Assembly: GCA_964573725.1 (NCBI GenBank)
Contig: CAZNLJ010000011.1
Location: 1 to 64,000, forward strand
Direction of reading: 5' to 3'
Length of the DNA stretch: 64,000 nucleotides
Source: UBA6168 sp964573725
Lineage (GTDB): Bacteria; Bacteroidota; Bacteroidia; Chitinophagales; Saprospiraceae
The notes below the pieces were generated by a model. The model searched no databases, was not told where the DNA came from, and saw only the letters and a program-made list of their open reading frames with translations. This document shows positions 53,955 through 62,765 of this stretch, piece by piece. Each line of letters begins with the position of its first letter. Position 1 is the first letter of the stretch. Position numbers and translations under genes: made by a program.

Positions 53955-55166
53955 ATGATTCGAACCTTATCCATTTACGGATGCCTTTCGGGCTGGCTGC
54001 TGCTGACGGCGGCCGGCGGGACCTTCGCGCAATCCGCCTCCGGCGATGGGCGATGGGCTACCCGGGGCTATCTCAAATACCTGCATACCACGACCTTCCT
54101 GGATAGCCGCCTGGTCGGATTGCCATTGCCGACGGACCGCTACCAATCCAATGACCTGTTGCTGCACAACCGGTACAACCTCCGTTTCCGGGCCGGCGGC
54201 CATATCAACCTGGTGGCGGAAATCCGAAACCGGATCTTCTGGGGAGACCAGGTCCGGACGCTGGCCTGGCAAGGGCAGGACTTCACCGACCAGCTGCAGG
54301 CCGACGACTACCTACGCCTCTCCCGGGGCTGGCAAGGGCAGGCCGGCATCGCTTTTCACACGGTCATGGACCGGCTTTACGGGGAGTTCCATTCCGAAGG
54401 CTGGGAAATCCGGGTGGGACGGCAACGGATAAACTGGGGGATCGGCACCGTCTGGAATCCACACGACATTTTCAACACCTTCAATTTTACGGACTTCGAT
54501 TACGAGGAAAGGCCCGGCAGCGATGCCGTCCGGATCCGCCGTTTCCGGGATGCCGGCACCGGCTGGGAAGTGGCGGTCCGGGCTGCCGACCGGCTGGCCG
54601 GACTGACGGCGGGCTCACGCTGGAATTTCCACCTCGGCACCTACGACCTGCAATTCATCGGCGGTGTCTTTCGGGAACATATCGTGGCGGGGGCCGGTTG
54701 GGCCGGCAACCTGGGGGCAAGCGGCTTCAAAGGGGAATGGGCCTGGTTCCAACCCTGGCGGACCACCGGTCGGGCCGGCTTGTCCGCTTCCCTCGGGGTC
54801 GACCATACCTGGTCGAACCAATTCTATCTCCACGGTGGATTCCTGCTCAATACCCGGGGCAGCACGCGCGCCGGCATCACGGAGCTCACCCGATTCCAAC
54901 CCTCCGCCCTGCAGCTGTATCCCTACCGATACGCGCTGCTCACCCAGGTCCTTTATCCGGTCTCCCCCTTGCTCCGCTCCGGCTTCGTCCTGGTCTACAG
55001 CCCCGGGCAAAGCCAGGGACTCTTCCTCAACCCCTTGCTGACCTATTCGCTGGCCGAAGACTGGGACCTGGACCTGGTCGGGCAGCTGTTCGTCCAACGG
55101 ACGGGCGGACGGGCGCTCGAAAGCCCAATCCAATCCCTCTTCCTCCGCACGAAATGGAGCTTTTGA
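53955..55166 (+). CDS. Putative porin-like outer-membrane protein
   Basis: 403 residues with a signal peptide ending near TFAQ26. The body is rich in amphipathic beta-strands: GYLKYLHTTTFL, HNRYNLRFRAGGHINLVAEI, WEIRVGRQRINWGIGTVWNP and a C-terminal strand SLFLRTKWSF ending in Phe, the BAM recognition feature. VGRQRINWG-x-WNPxDIFN resembles DUF1302-like and alginate-export-like barrels. Transported substrate unknown. Its end is 23 nt from the convergent baeRF-like gene. Confidence 0.7.
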   Translation: MIRTLSIYGCLSGWLLLTAAGGTFAQSASGDGRWATRGYLKYLHTTTFLDSRLVGLPLPTDRYQSNDLLLHNRYNLRFRAGGHINLVAEIRNRIFWGDQVRTLAWQGQDFTDQLQADDYLRLSRGWQGQAGIAFHTVMDRLYGEFHSEGWEIRVGRQRINWGIGTVWNPHDIFNTFNFTDFDYEERPGSDAVRIRRFRDAGTGWEVAVRAADRLAGLTAGSRWNFHLGTYDLQFIGGVFREHIVAGAGWAGNLGASGFKGEWAWFQPWRTTGRAGLSASLGVDHTWSNQFYLHGGFLLNTRGSTRAGITELTRFQPSALQLYPYRYALLTQVLYPVSPLLRSGFVLVYSPGQSQGLFLNPLLTYSLAEDWDLDLVGQLFVQRTGGRALESPIQSLFLRTKWSF

Positions 55167-55189
55167 AACGAAAGACGGCACGCTTCGCC

Positions 55190-56347
55190 TCAACCGTACC
55201 GGAAAAGCACGTTGACGGGCGAATAGGGCCCCGGAAGAAAGGGCTGGTCCTCCAGAAATACATTGCCTCCCTGTTGGAATACTTTGATCGCCAATAAATT
55301 AGTCAGCGATGTATTGGAACGCTCCTGGTGGTCTTGCAGCCTGACTTCTCCCTGGACGGCATCGTACACACCCCAGAATTCCCGCTGCGGGTCCAGGAAC
55401 AGGGTATCCACCAAACCGCCGAAGGCGGCCGGCAGGGCGGTGTGGATGTCGACGGTGGTACGGGGCGTGTCCTGAAACTGCAGGAACCGGTCGACCCGTT
55501 CCTGGCGGTCCCGGTCGAAATGGAATGCCAGCCGATCCCAGGCCGCCTTGCGCAACACCTCCGGCTGGAGGCGCTCCGGATTGCCTTCCACCGCTTCGGG
55601 AAGCAGGGCCCCGTAAGTGTTCGCCTGCTGGTACAAGGGGAACAGGTACGGCAGGCAGTATACCAGCAAGGGCGTGCTTTCTCCCTGCAGCTGCCGGGCG
55701 ACCTCACGGTCGATGGCCCGGAAGAACTGCAGGATTTCCTCCTTCTCGTCCTCGATCCAGGCCGCTTGCCCGTGAAATACGGCCGCATATTGTTTGCCGG
55801 ATCCGGAATGGAAACTCAACTGGCTCGGGCGGTAATCCTCCCCGACCACTTCCTCCCGGTGTTGCGGCAATGACAATCCGCCATGGACCTCGGACAGGTG
55901 GTGCCGGTCCCCCCTGTACAGGCGGACATCCTGGAAGTTGAGCGTCAGCAGGTAATAGTTGCCGTTGCCGGTGAAATAAGGAATCAACGGCTTCAGGTAA
56001 AACTCGTGGGACAGGTAGTGATGAACCGGAACGGGATACGGAAGCCGGAAATGGTGTATCCCCTCCCTTTCCAGGAAAACGGCCAATCCGGCTGCCTGAT
56101 GCCGCCAGAAGGTGCTGTCCTCCCATAACGCCCGGGCCGGCGACAGGAACTCGGCGGTCTCTTCCCGCCCGAACCCCAATGACATCATTTCTTTCTCCAC
56201 CGTACTCAGGAGGTTCTTGTACTGCAGCCGGTCCTGTTGTTCCATCACTTCCATCCCCTGGCGGTGGGTGGGTAGAAAAATAGATACGCATCGTGCCCCG
56301 TGTACGGCTGCCAACCGGTCGAATGCTTTACTGGTCAGTGTGGTCAT
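55190..56347 (-). CDS. baeRF-like (bacterial archaeo-eukaryotic release factor-like) protein
   Basis: 385 residues from MTTLTSKAFDRLA. Opens CVSIFLPTHRQGMEVMEQQDRLQYKNLL (about 20-47), then WRHQAAGLAVFLEREGIHHFRLP, LTLNFQDVRLYRGDRHHL and a helix pair before VYCLPYLFPLYQQ. This matches the bacterial members of the archaeo-eukaryotic peptide-release-factor superfamily (baeRF), which are proposed to act on ribosomes or in translation-linked stress. I cannot be certain of the subfamily. No GGQ hydrolysis motif is visible, so peptide release is not implied. It lies next to no translation gene. Confidence 0.7.
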   Translation of the reverse strand: MTTLTSKAFDRLAAVHGARCVSIFLPTHRQGMEVMEQQDRLQYKNLLSTVEKEMMSLGFGREETAEFLSPARALWEDSTFWRHQAAGLAVFLEREGIHHFRLPYPVPVHHYLSHEFYLKPLIPYFTGNGNYYLLTLNFQDVRLYRGDRHHLSEVHGGLSLPQHREEVVGEDYRPSQLSFHSGSGKQYAAVFHGQAAWIEDEKEEILQFFRAIDREVARQLQGESTPLLVYCLPYLFPLYQQANTYGALLPEAVEGNPERLQPEVLRKAAWDRLAFHFDRDRQERVDRFLQFQDTPRTTVDIHTALPAAFGGLVDTLFLDPQREFWGVYDAVQGEVRLQDHQERSNTSLTNLLAIKVFQQGGNVFLEDQPFLPGPYSPVNVLFRYG

Positions 56348-56672
56348 GGCTTTGCTTTTTCCTTTGGTGAACCCGGAACACTTTTCCCACCTGTGAGGTG
56401 TCCGGCCCTTCGGCCGGGTATGCACCTTGTTACATATGGTGCTGGTGTCCGGCTTACAAAATAAGCGGATAGGCGGACGGAAAGCCATGACCTGGGTTTG
56501 TTACCGGGATGAGAATTGTCATGACAACGGACAGGAAGGGCAGTCCCCGCGACAGCCCGGTACAACCTCCGCCGGATTTTGCTATATTTACCGGACGAGG
56601 TATCCCGTATCGGTACCGCCCGAAGGGCTACCGCCGCGGGTGCAGCGGTCTTCATCCAATCGATTCGCACGA
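56348..56672. other. Divergent intergenic region
   Basis: No gene seen. TATATTTA (56583-56590) lies 82 nt before the SDR-like gene and repeats the octamer found before the barrel gene at 53955. Only weak candidates serve the minus-strand gene. Confidence 0.35.
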
Positions 56673-57380
56673 ATGGGCAAGGTATTGGTCATCGGCGCAA
56701 CGCATCCGGTGGGAACCCAGGTGGTCGACCTGTTACTCGCGCACGGCCATTCGGTCGTGGCTTTCGCACGGAATGTACTCGAGCGCATGTCCCTCGTCCG
56801 CGAAAGACTGACCCTGTTCCGGGGGGCCTTGTTTTCCAAGGACGACATCCGGCGGGCCGCCCGCGGCTGTGATGCGGTGGTCGCCGTCATCGGGGGGGAT
56901 GCCGAGGGGACGGACAAGGCCCGGTCGCTGGGCATGAAGCTCCTCGTTTCCGTCCTGGAGGCCTACGGACCGAAACGCATCATCGCGCTCGGGACGAAAG
57001 GCATCCTGCAGGCCGACGAGCAATCCTACCTGTTCGAATCGACCGATTTCCCCGCCGGCCGCAAGGCGGCGGCCCTCGAATACCACCAGGCCTTCCTGCA
57101 CCTGCAGGGCTCCCGGCTGGACTGGACCATTTTCTGTCCCGACCGGGTCATTCCGGGACCGGCGACCGGCCATTGCCACCTGCAGCGCGATTATCCCGCC
57201 ACCGGGAAATCGGACGTCACCGCCGGGGACATCGCCGCCGCCATGGTGGCGGAACTCCACCGACCGGACTATCTGCACGCCCGTGTCGGCATCGCCTGCG
57301 CACCGGAACCCTTCCCCGAACCGACCGGTACCCCGGCAGGGCCTCCGGACGAATCACGCAAACAATGCCCACCATCATGA
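56673..57380 (+). CDS. NAD(P)-binding SDR/NmrA-like protein
   Basis: 235 residues from MGKVLVIGATHPVGTQVVD; the Rossmann loop GATHPVGTQ (8-16) replaces the usual GGTGxxG, and the frame upstream is not protein-like. FARNVLERMSLVRERLTLFRG and CDAVVAVIGGDAEGT follow, typical of atypical short-chain dehydrogenases that sense or use NAD(P)H. There is no catalytic YxxxK in the usual place, though AALEYHQ (about 131) occupies it. The substrate is unknown. The stop overlaps the next start (ATGA). Confidence 0.78.
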   Translation: MGKVLVIGATHPVGTQVVDLLLAHGHSVVAFARNVLERMSLVRERLTLFRGALFSKDDIRRAARGCDAVVAVIGGDAEGTDKARSLGMKLLVSVLEAYGPKRIIALGTKGILQADEQSYLFESTDFPAGRKAAALEYHQAFLHLQGSRLDWTIFCPDRVIPGPATGHCHLQRDYPATGKSDVTAGDIAAAMVAELHRPDYLHARVGIACAPEPFPEPTGTPAGPPDESRKQCPPS

Positions 57381-57988
57381 ACCGATTTGCCTTGTTGCTG
57401 CTCCCCGGCCTGCTCTTCCCGATGCTGCCGGCCATGCACGCCCAGACGAACATCCCCCGGGATATCCTGGACCGGACACTCGCCTATTTCCAGGCGACGG
57501 AATCCAAGGATTGGGATGCCGTCGCCGATATGATCTACCCCCGTTTCTTCCAGCTGGTTCCCAAGGAACAGATCCTGGAGGTGTTCCGGCAAATGGAACA
57601 GGAAGGACTGACCATGCAGATGCGCAACTTCGACGTCCGAAACGTTTCCGATATCGTACCGCATGGTGAGGAACGCTATGTCCAGATTTCTTATGAGATG
57701 GAAATGAGCATCACCTTCACTTCCGTGGAATACCGGGATACCCTTGTCCAGAACCAGATCCTCCGCAATTTCGAATCCCTCTACGGTGCCGAACAGGTCC
57801 GCTACGACCCGGCGGCTTTCCGGTTCGACATCACCGCCAACCGGAAGATGTTCGGTGTGTCCGGATTCCCGGACGACCAGTGGTATTTCATAGAAAACGA
57901 TGTCATCGAAGGCGAAACGGCGGGGCAGCCGCTCATACCCCGGGAAGTCCTGGACCAGGTCGAACCGCCGGAAGCAGGTGCCCGTTGA
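57377..57988 (+). CDS. Exported protein of unknown function
   Basis: 203 residues from MNRFALLLLPGLLF, a signal peptide ending at MHAQ; this start overlaps the previous stop (ATGA), and an ATG four codons earlier is a weaker choice. The mature N-terminus (RDILDRTLAYFQATESKDWDAVADMIYPRFF) resembles the opening of NTF2-like/SnoaL-type domains, followed by beta strands. The C-terminal WYFIENDVIEGETAGQ also fits such a fold. No catalytic residues can be assigned. Translational coupling suggests it is co-expressed with the SDR-like gene. Confidence 0.7.
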   Translation: MNRFALLLLPGLLFPMLPAMHAQTNIPRDILDRTLAYFQATESKDWDAVADMIYPRFFQLVPKEQILEVFRQMEQEGLTMQMRNFDVRNVSDIVPHGEERYVQISYEMEMSITFTSVEYRDTLVQNQILRNFESLYGAEQVRYDPAAFRFDITANRKMFGVSGFPDDQWYFIENDVIEGETAGQPLIPREVLDQVEPPEAGAR

Positions 57989-58047
57989 ACGCCGGGGACC
58001 CGGCGACCGGCCTGGCCGCCGCCGCAAAGCCGGCAAGGGGCTGCCGT

Positions 58048-58728
58048 CTAATCGATGTTTTTCTGGAAATGAAGCCGGCGGCCGGTCAGCTCAAACGCAC
58101 AAAGCTGTCCATATCCGGGCCGGTCCCGCAGGAAACAACCTGCATCGATATCCAATACCTGCCGATGGTCCAATTCCCGGCATCGGCGCATCATCTCCCC
58201 TTTGGTCACCGGCGTGTGACCGTGCAGGATGATGCGGTCTCCCAACCATGACCGGTCGATATCCCCTTCCCAATCACGGAGATACATCATGTCGTTCCCC
58301 GTGGCCAAGGGGTCGCCTCCCCGGAATCCCAACCCGGCATGGACGAGGATGTAGGCCCCGGTCTCCAGGTACAAGGGCATCCCTTCCAGCAAGTCCCAGT
58401 AGGCCTGCGGCAGCTCCGACAAGGCGGGAATCCCGAAACTGCGCAGGGTTTCCCGCCCACCCCACTGGTGGTACCACGCCTGACACAGCGTCGCATCGTA
58501 CCGGGACAGGAGCATGGCATCCTCATGGTTTCCCTTGAGGCACCGGACTCGGTATCCCGCCGCCCGCAGCGCCAGGACCAGGTCCAGCACCTGCCGTGAA
58601 GCCGGACCCCGGTCGATGTAATCCCCCAACAGGTACAACTCGTCGGCCGTCGAGAAGGCTATCCGGTCCAACAAGGCCGTAAAGGTCCGGCAACAACCGT
58701 GAATATCGGATACGGCGTACTTGAACAT
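58048..58728 (-). CDS. PPP-family metallophosphoesterase
   Basis: 226 residues from MFKYAVSDIHGCCRTF. The three metal motifs of PPP phosphatases are complete: D8-x-H10-G, GDYIDRG (35-41) and GNHE; HGHTPV and the C-terminal DIDAGC supply the remaining His and Asp. The size and motif set match bacterial Ser/Thr protein phosphatases or ApaH-like dinucleotide hydrolases. The actual substrate is unknown. Its -7 element is only 5 nt before the ATG, so the message should be leaderless. Divergent from argS. Confidence 0.87.
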   Translation of the reverse strand: MFKYAVSDIHGCCRTFTALLDRIAFSTADELYLLGDYIDRGPASRQVLDLVLALRAAGYRVRCLKGNHEDAMLLSRYDATLCQAWYHQWGGRETLRSFGIPALSELPQAYWDLLEGMPLYLETGAYILVHAGLGFRGGDPLATGNDMMYLRDWEGDIDRSWLGDRIILHGHTPVTKGEMMRRCRELDHRQVLDIDAGCFLRDRPGYGQLCAFELTGRRLHFQKNID

Positions 58729-58733
58729 GACGG

Positions 58734-58741
58734 CAAAGGTA
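58734..58741 (-). promoter_or_regulatory. TACCTTTG -7 element of the phosphoesterase gene
   Basis: On the minus strand TACCTTTG is a perfect TAnnTTTG and ends 5 nt before the ATG (58728). Transcription would start at or next to the start codon. Confidence 0.5.
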
Positions 58742-58761
58742 GCCCGCCAAGGAAAAAATGA

Positions 58762-58769
58762 TATTTTTG
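58762..58769 (+). promoter_or_regulatory. TATTTTTG -7 element of argS
   Basis: A perfect TAnnTTTG about 80 nt before the argS ATG, divergently arranged with the phosphoesterase element 20 nt away. No clear -33 element. Confidence 0.5.
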
Positions 58770-58849
58770 CCGCCTGAATTATTTCACCCGCATCGGTCCG
58801 TCGGACCGCCCCCTCCGGTACCGATTTGCGCGGAATCCGACCGTTCCTT

Positions 58850-60712
58850 ATGAAAAATATCGTTTCCACCATCCAGGAAGGTGTCATGCAGGCCGTGGAG
58901 GCCCTCTACGGGCATACCATCTCGGCCGCCGACATTACCATGAACCTGACCCGCAAGGAATATGAAGGGGACTATACCGTGGTCACCTTCCCCTTCGCCA
59001 AACTGGCCGGTCGCAAACCTGGCGACATCGCCACGGATATCGGTGCGTTCCTCGTGGGCCGCTTCCCCGCCATCGCGCGCTACAACGTGGTGCAGGGATT
59101 CCTCAACCTGGTCGTCAGCGACGACTTTTGGACCGCTTTCCTGCTGCAGCAGGCGACGGATCCCGACTTCGGCCGGCATCCGCGCAACGGGAAGAAAATC
59201 ATGGTCGAATACTGCTCCCCGAACACCAACAAACCCCTGCACCTGGGCCATGTCCGCAACATCCTGCTGGGATGGGCCACCGCCCGCTTGTCCGAAGCCG
59301 CCGGCTACGAGGTCATCAAGGTTCAGGTCATCAACGACCGGGGAATCGCCATCTGCAAAAGCATGGTCGCCTGGCAGTTGTATGCGGACGGCGCCACGCC
59401 CGCATCGACCGGTGTCAAACCCGACCATTTCGTCGGCCGTTACTATGTCCTCTTTGAACAGAAACTCCAGGAGGAATTCGCCGCCTGGCAGGATTCGGAT
59501 GACGGTAAGAGAACCATGGGAATCTACTTAAGACCCGGACAGGAGCCGGCCGATTTCTTCAAATCATATCGGAACACCTACTTCAACAGCTACCACAGCC
59601 CCCTGGGCAAAGCCGCCCACACCATGCTGACGAAATGGGAGGAAGGCGACCCCGATGTGCTGGCCCTCTGGCGGAAAATGAACGACTGGGTCTACGAAGG
59701 ATTCGAGGAAACCTACCGGCGGCTGGGCATTGATTTCGACAAGATCTACTACGAAAGCGATACCTACCTGCTGGGAAAGGATATCATCGCGGACGGACTC
59801 GCCACCGGTATCTTCTACCGGAAAAAGGACACCAGCGTCTGGGTGGACCTCCGGGAGGCCGGCCTCGACGAAAAGGTCCTGCTCCGCAAGGACGGTACCT
59901 CCGTCTACATCACCCAGGACCTCGGGACCGCCCGGATGCGGTACCAGGATTTCCTGCCGGACAAAATGGTCTATGTCGTCGCCGATGAACAGAACTATCA
60001 CTTCCAGGTCCTGTTCGAGACCCTCAAACGCCTGGGAGAACCCTATGCCGACGGCCTCTATCACCTCAGCTACGGCATGGTGGAACTCCCGGAAGGGAAA
60101 ATGAAAAGCCGGGAGGGCACGGTGGTCGATGCCGACGACCTGATCGACGAGGTGGTCGCCGAGGCGAAGGCCGCCACCGCGGAAAGAGGCGAATTGGCCG
60201 GCGCCGACCCGGTCTTGTTGGAACAAACCTACTACAAGATCGGCCTGGCCGCCCTGAAATTCCACCTGATCAAGGTCCATCCCAAGAAAAGGATGGTCTT
60301 CGACCCCCGGGAAAGTGTGGACCTCCAGGGACAAACCGGCCCGCATATCCAATACGCTTATGTCCGCATCCAATCGGTATTGAAAAAAGCCGGTCGCCCC
60401 CTTGATGATGAGCTCCGGCAGCAGGCCCGCGCCCACGGCCCCCTCGAAATCCAGGAAAAGGAGCTGATCGGCCAACTGTACCGATTCCCGGAAATCGTGC
60501 GCTCCGCCGCCGCGGAATACGATCCGTCCACCCTGGCGAATTATTGCTACGACCTTGCCAAATCCTTCCACCGCTTCTTTACGGACCTGTCGATCCTGAA
60601 AGCGGATACCCCCGCGGCCGTCGCATTCCGCCTGCAGCTGTGCCAATCGGTGGCCCTGGTCCTGCGCCATGGCATGGACCTCCTGGGTATCGAGATGCCG
60701 GACCGTATGTAA
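58850..60712 (+). CDS. argS: Arginyl-tRNA synthetase
   Basis: 620 residues from MKNIVSTIQEGVMQAVEALY. The N-terminal Add-1 tRNA-binding domain (about 1-110) precedes the class I HIGH motif as KPLHLGHVRNILLGWATA. The KMSKS loop appears as GKMKSREGTVVD, the usual degenerate form of ArgRS, and the C-terminal DALR domain begins near YDLAKSFHRFFTDL. It charges tRNA-Arg. It is transcribed from its own TATTTTTG promoter, away from the arginine cluster. Confidence 0.96.
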   Translation: MKNIVSTIQEGVMQAVEALYGHTISAADITMNLTRKEYEGDYTVVTFPFAKLAGRKPGDIATDIGAFLVGRFPAIARYNVVQGFLNLVVSDDFWTAFLLQQATDPDFGRHPRNGKKIMVEYCSPNTNKPLHLGHVRNILLGWATARLSEAAGYEVIKVQVINDRGIAICKSMVAWQLYADGATPASTGVKPDHFVGRYYVLFEQKLQEEFAAWQDSDDGKRTMGIYLRPGQEPADFFKSYRNTYFNSYHSPLGKAAHTMLTKWEEGDPDVLALWRKMNDWVYEGFEETYRRLGIDFDKIYYESDTYLLGKDIIADGLATGIFYRKKDTSVWVDLREAGLDEKVLLRKDGTSVYITQDLGTARMRYQDFLPDKMVYVVADEQNYHFQVLFETLKRLGEPYADGLYHLSYGMVELPEGKMKSREGTVVDADDLIDEVVAEAKAATAERGELAGADPVLLEQTYYKIGLAALKFHLIKVHPKKRMVFDPRESVDLQGQTGPHIQYAYVRIQSVLKKAGRPLDDELRQQARAHGPLEIQEKELIGQLYRFPEIVRSAAAEYDPSTLANYCYDLAKSFHRFFTDLSILKADTPAAVAFRLQLCQSVALVLRHGMDLLGIEMPDRM

Positions 60713-60769
60713 ACCGGGCCTGGCTGGCCTGGCGCAGCCCTCGCCGGACCGAAGGCCCGGAAATGGACG

Positions 60770-60777
60770 TATTTTTG
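60770..60777 (+). promoter_or_regulatory. TATTTTTG -7 element of glnS
   Basis: A perfect TAnnTTTG with the same octamer as before argS, about 105 nt upstream of the glnS ATG. It suggests independent transcription of glnS. The -33 region is unremarkable. Confidence 0.45.
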
Positions 60778-60881
60778 TCGCCCGTGCATCCGGCCGGACC
60801 GAATTCCGTAGAACCTGACCGAAAGGTACCTCCCGGCGCTCCCGGGAGCGTCCTGCCCGGTGACCATACAACCTTTTCACC

Positions 60882-62579
60882 ATGATCCACGAACGAAAGG
60901 AATCCGAAGGCAAAACCGCCCTTAATTTCCTGGAGGAAATCATCGAGCGCGACCTCAAAGCCGGCCTGCACGACGGCAGGGTCCACACCCGGTTCCCGCC
61001 CGAACCCAACGGATACCTGCATATCGGACATGCAAAGTCCATCTGCCTCAATTTCGGCCTGGCCCGGAAATACGGCGGAAAGTGCAACCTCCGCTTCGAT
61101 GACACCAACCCCGTCACGGAAGATACGGAATATGTGGACAGTATCATCGGGGACGTCCGGTGGCTCGGATTCGAACCCGACGCCATCTACTACGCCTCCG
61201 ACTACTTCGGACAACTCTACGGCTTCGCCTGCGACCTCATCCGCAAGGGCATGGCCTATGTCGACCACAGCAGCGCGGAGGAGATGGCGGCCATGAAAGG
61301 GACCCCCACCCGACCGGGTGTCGAAAGTCCGTACAGACAACGCTCCGTCGAAGAGAACCTCGCCCTGTTCGAACAGATGAGGAACGGGGAACTGCCGGAA
61401 GGGACCTGTGTCCTGCGTGCCAAGATCGACATGGCATCCCCCAACATGATCCTGCGCGACCCGGTGCTCTACCGCATCAAATTCGCCCACCATCACCGGA
61501 CGGGCGACCAGTGGTGCATCTACCCGATGTACGACATGGCCCACGGGCAATGCGACAGCATCGAAAAAATCACCCACTCGATCTGTACCCTCGAGTTCAT
61601 GCCCCACCGGGCCTTGTACGACTGGTGTATCGAACAATTGGAGATATTTCCCTCCAAGCAATATGAATTCGCCCGGCTCAACCTGAACTATACGGTCATG
61701 TCGAAGCGGAAACTGAAACAACTGGTGACCGAAAAGTTTGTCAGCGGCTGGGACGACCCTCGGATGCCGACCATCTCCGGCATGCGGCGGAGGGGCTATA
61801 CGGCGGCTGCCATCCGGGAATTCGCCACCCGGGTCGGCATCGCCCGCCGCGACAATGTCATCGACCTCGGCCTGCTGGAATTCTGCGTCCGGGAAGACCT
61901 GAATAAGGTCGCCACCCGCGCCATGGCCGTCCTGCACCCCCTGAAAGTGGTCATCACCAATTATCCGGACAACCAGACGGAATGGCTGGAAACGGACAAC
62001 AACCCGGAAGACCCTGCCGCCGGTACCCGAACCATCCCTTTCTCGAAGGAATTGTGGATCGAACGGGAGGATTTCATGGAAAATCCGCCCAAGAAATTCT
62101 TCCGGCTGGCACCCGGCGAATTGGGCCGGCTCAAAAGTGCTTACATCATCCGCTGTGACGAAGTGATAAAAGCCGAAAACGGGGAAATCACGGCCCTCCA
62201 TTGTTCGTATTTCCCGGATTCCAGGAGCGGCGCGGACACCTCCGGCCTCAAGCCGAAAGCCACCCTGCACTGGCTGTCCGCCGAACATGCCATCTCCGGA
62301 GAGGTGCGCCTGTACGACCGGCTCCTCATGGTGGAAAATGCCGCGGAGGACCCGCGCGATTTCAAGGAGCTGCTCCACCCCGAATCGCTGGTCGTCGTAA
62401 AGGATGCCTGGCTGGAACCATGCCTGGCATCGGCAGCCCCGCCACAACCTTTCCAGTTCATCCGCCTGGGTTATTTTACGCCGGACCCGGACAGCACGCC
62501 CGACCGACCGGTCTTCAACCGGACCGTCACCCTCAAGGATGCCTGGGCCAAGGCGGCCCGGACGACCCGGGAAGGGTGA
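60882..62579 (+). CDS. glnS: Glutaminyl-tRNA synthetase
   Basis: 565 residues. The HIGH motif is in RFPPEPNGYLHIGHAKSICL, followed by GLARKYGGKCNLRFDDTNP. The KMSKS loop is VMSKRKLKQLV, and LRDPVLYRIKFAHHHRTGDQW is typical of GlnRS rather than GluRS. It has both the class I catalytic domain and the C-terminal anticodon-binding beta-barrels (about 340-560). Its presence means this organism can charge Gln-tRNA directly. Convergent with gdh across two tandem hairpins. Confidence 0.95.
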   Translation: MIHERKESEGKTALNFLEEIIERDLKAGLHDGRVHTRFPPEPNGYLHIGHAKSICLNFGLARKYGGKCNLRFDDTNPVTEDTEYVDSIIGDVRWLGFEPDAIYYASDYFGQLYGFACDLIRKGMAYVDHSSAEEMAAMKGTPTRPGVESPYRQRSVEENLALFEQMRNGELPEGTCVLRAKIDMASPNMILRDPVLYRIKFAHHHRTGDQWCIYPMYDMAHGQCDSIEKITHSICTLEFMPHRALYDWCIEQLEIFPSKQYEFARLNLNYTVMSKRKLKQLVTEKFVSGWDDPRMPTISGMRRRGYTAAAIREFATRVGIARRDNVIDLGLLEFCVREDLNKVATRAMAVLHPLKVVITNYPDNQTEWLETDNNPEDPAAGTRTIPFSKELWIEREDFMENPPKKFFRLAPGELGRLKSAYIIRCDEVIKAENGEITALHCSYFPDSRSGADTSGLKPKATLHWLSAEHAISGEVRLYDRLLMVENAAEDPRDFKELLHPESLVVVKDAWLEPCLASAAPPQPFQFIRLGYFTPDPDSTPDRPVFNRTVTLKDAWAKAARTTREG

Positions 62580-62668
62580 GTTGCAGCCGGTTCCCCGGTG
62601 CCTTGCGTACCGGAAGGTACGGACCGGCGGAACGGTCCGCAACCGGCCATTGCCTGACCCCGCCGACG

Positions 62669-62710
62669 GGAACGCCCCTGTCCGGATAAGCTCCGGTACA
62701 GGGGCGTTCC
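62669..62710. terminator. Bidirectional hairpin between glnS and gdh (first of two)
   Basis: GGAACGCCCCTGT (62669-62681) pairs perfectly with ACAGGGGCGTTCC (62698-62710), with an inner CCGG/CCGG pairing in the loop. There is no U-tract on either strand, so termination efficiency is uncertain; it may mark convergent 3' ends. Confidence 0.55.
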
Positions 62711-62720
62711 ATGGGATGGA

Positions 62721-62750
62721 CGGCGGACGGGCGGAGGCGCCCGTCCGCCG
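62721..62750. terminator. Perfect 13-bp hairpin near the gdh stop (second of two)
   Basis: CGGCGGACGGGCG and CGCCCGTCCGCCG enclose a GAGG tetraloop, starting 15 nt past the gdh stop codon on the minus strand. GC-only and without a U-tract. It probably acts with the first hairpin as a convergent terminator or a 3'-end stabiliser. Confidence 0.55.
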
Positions 62751-62765
62751 CCACGGGCGTGCGCA

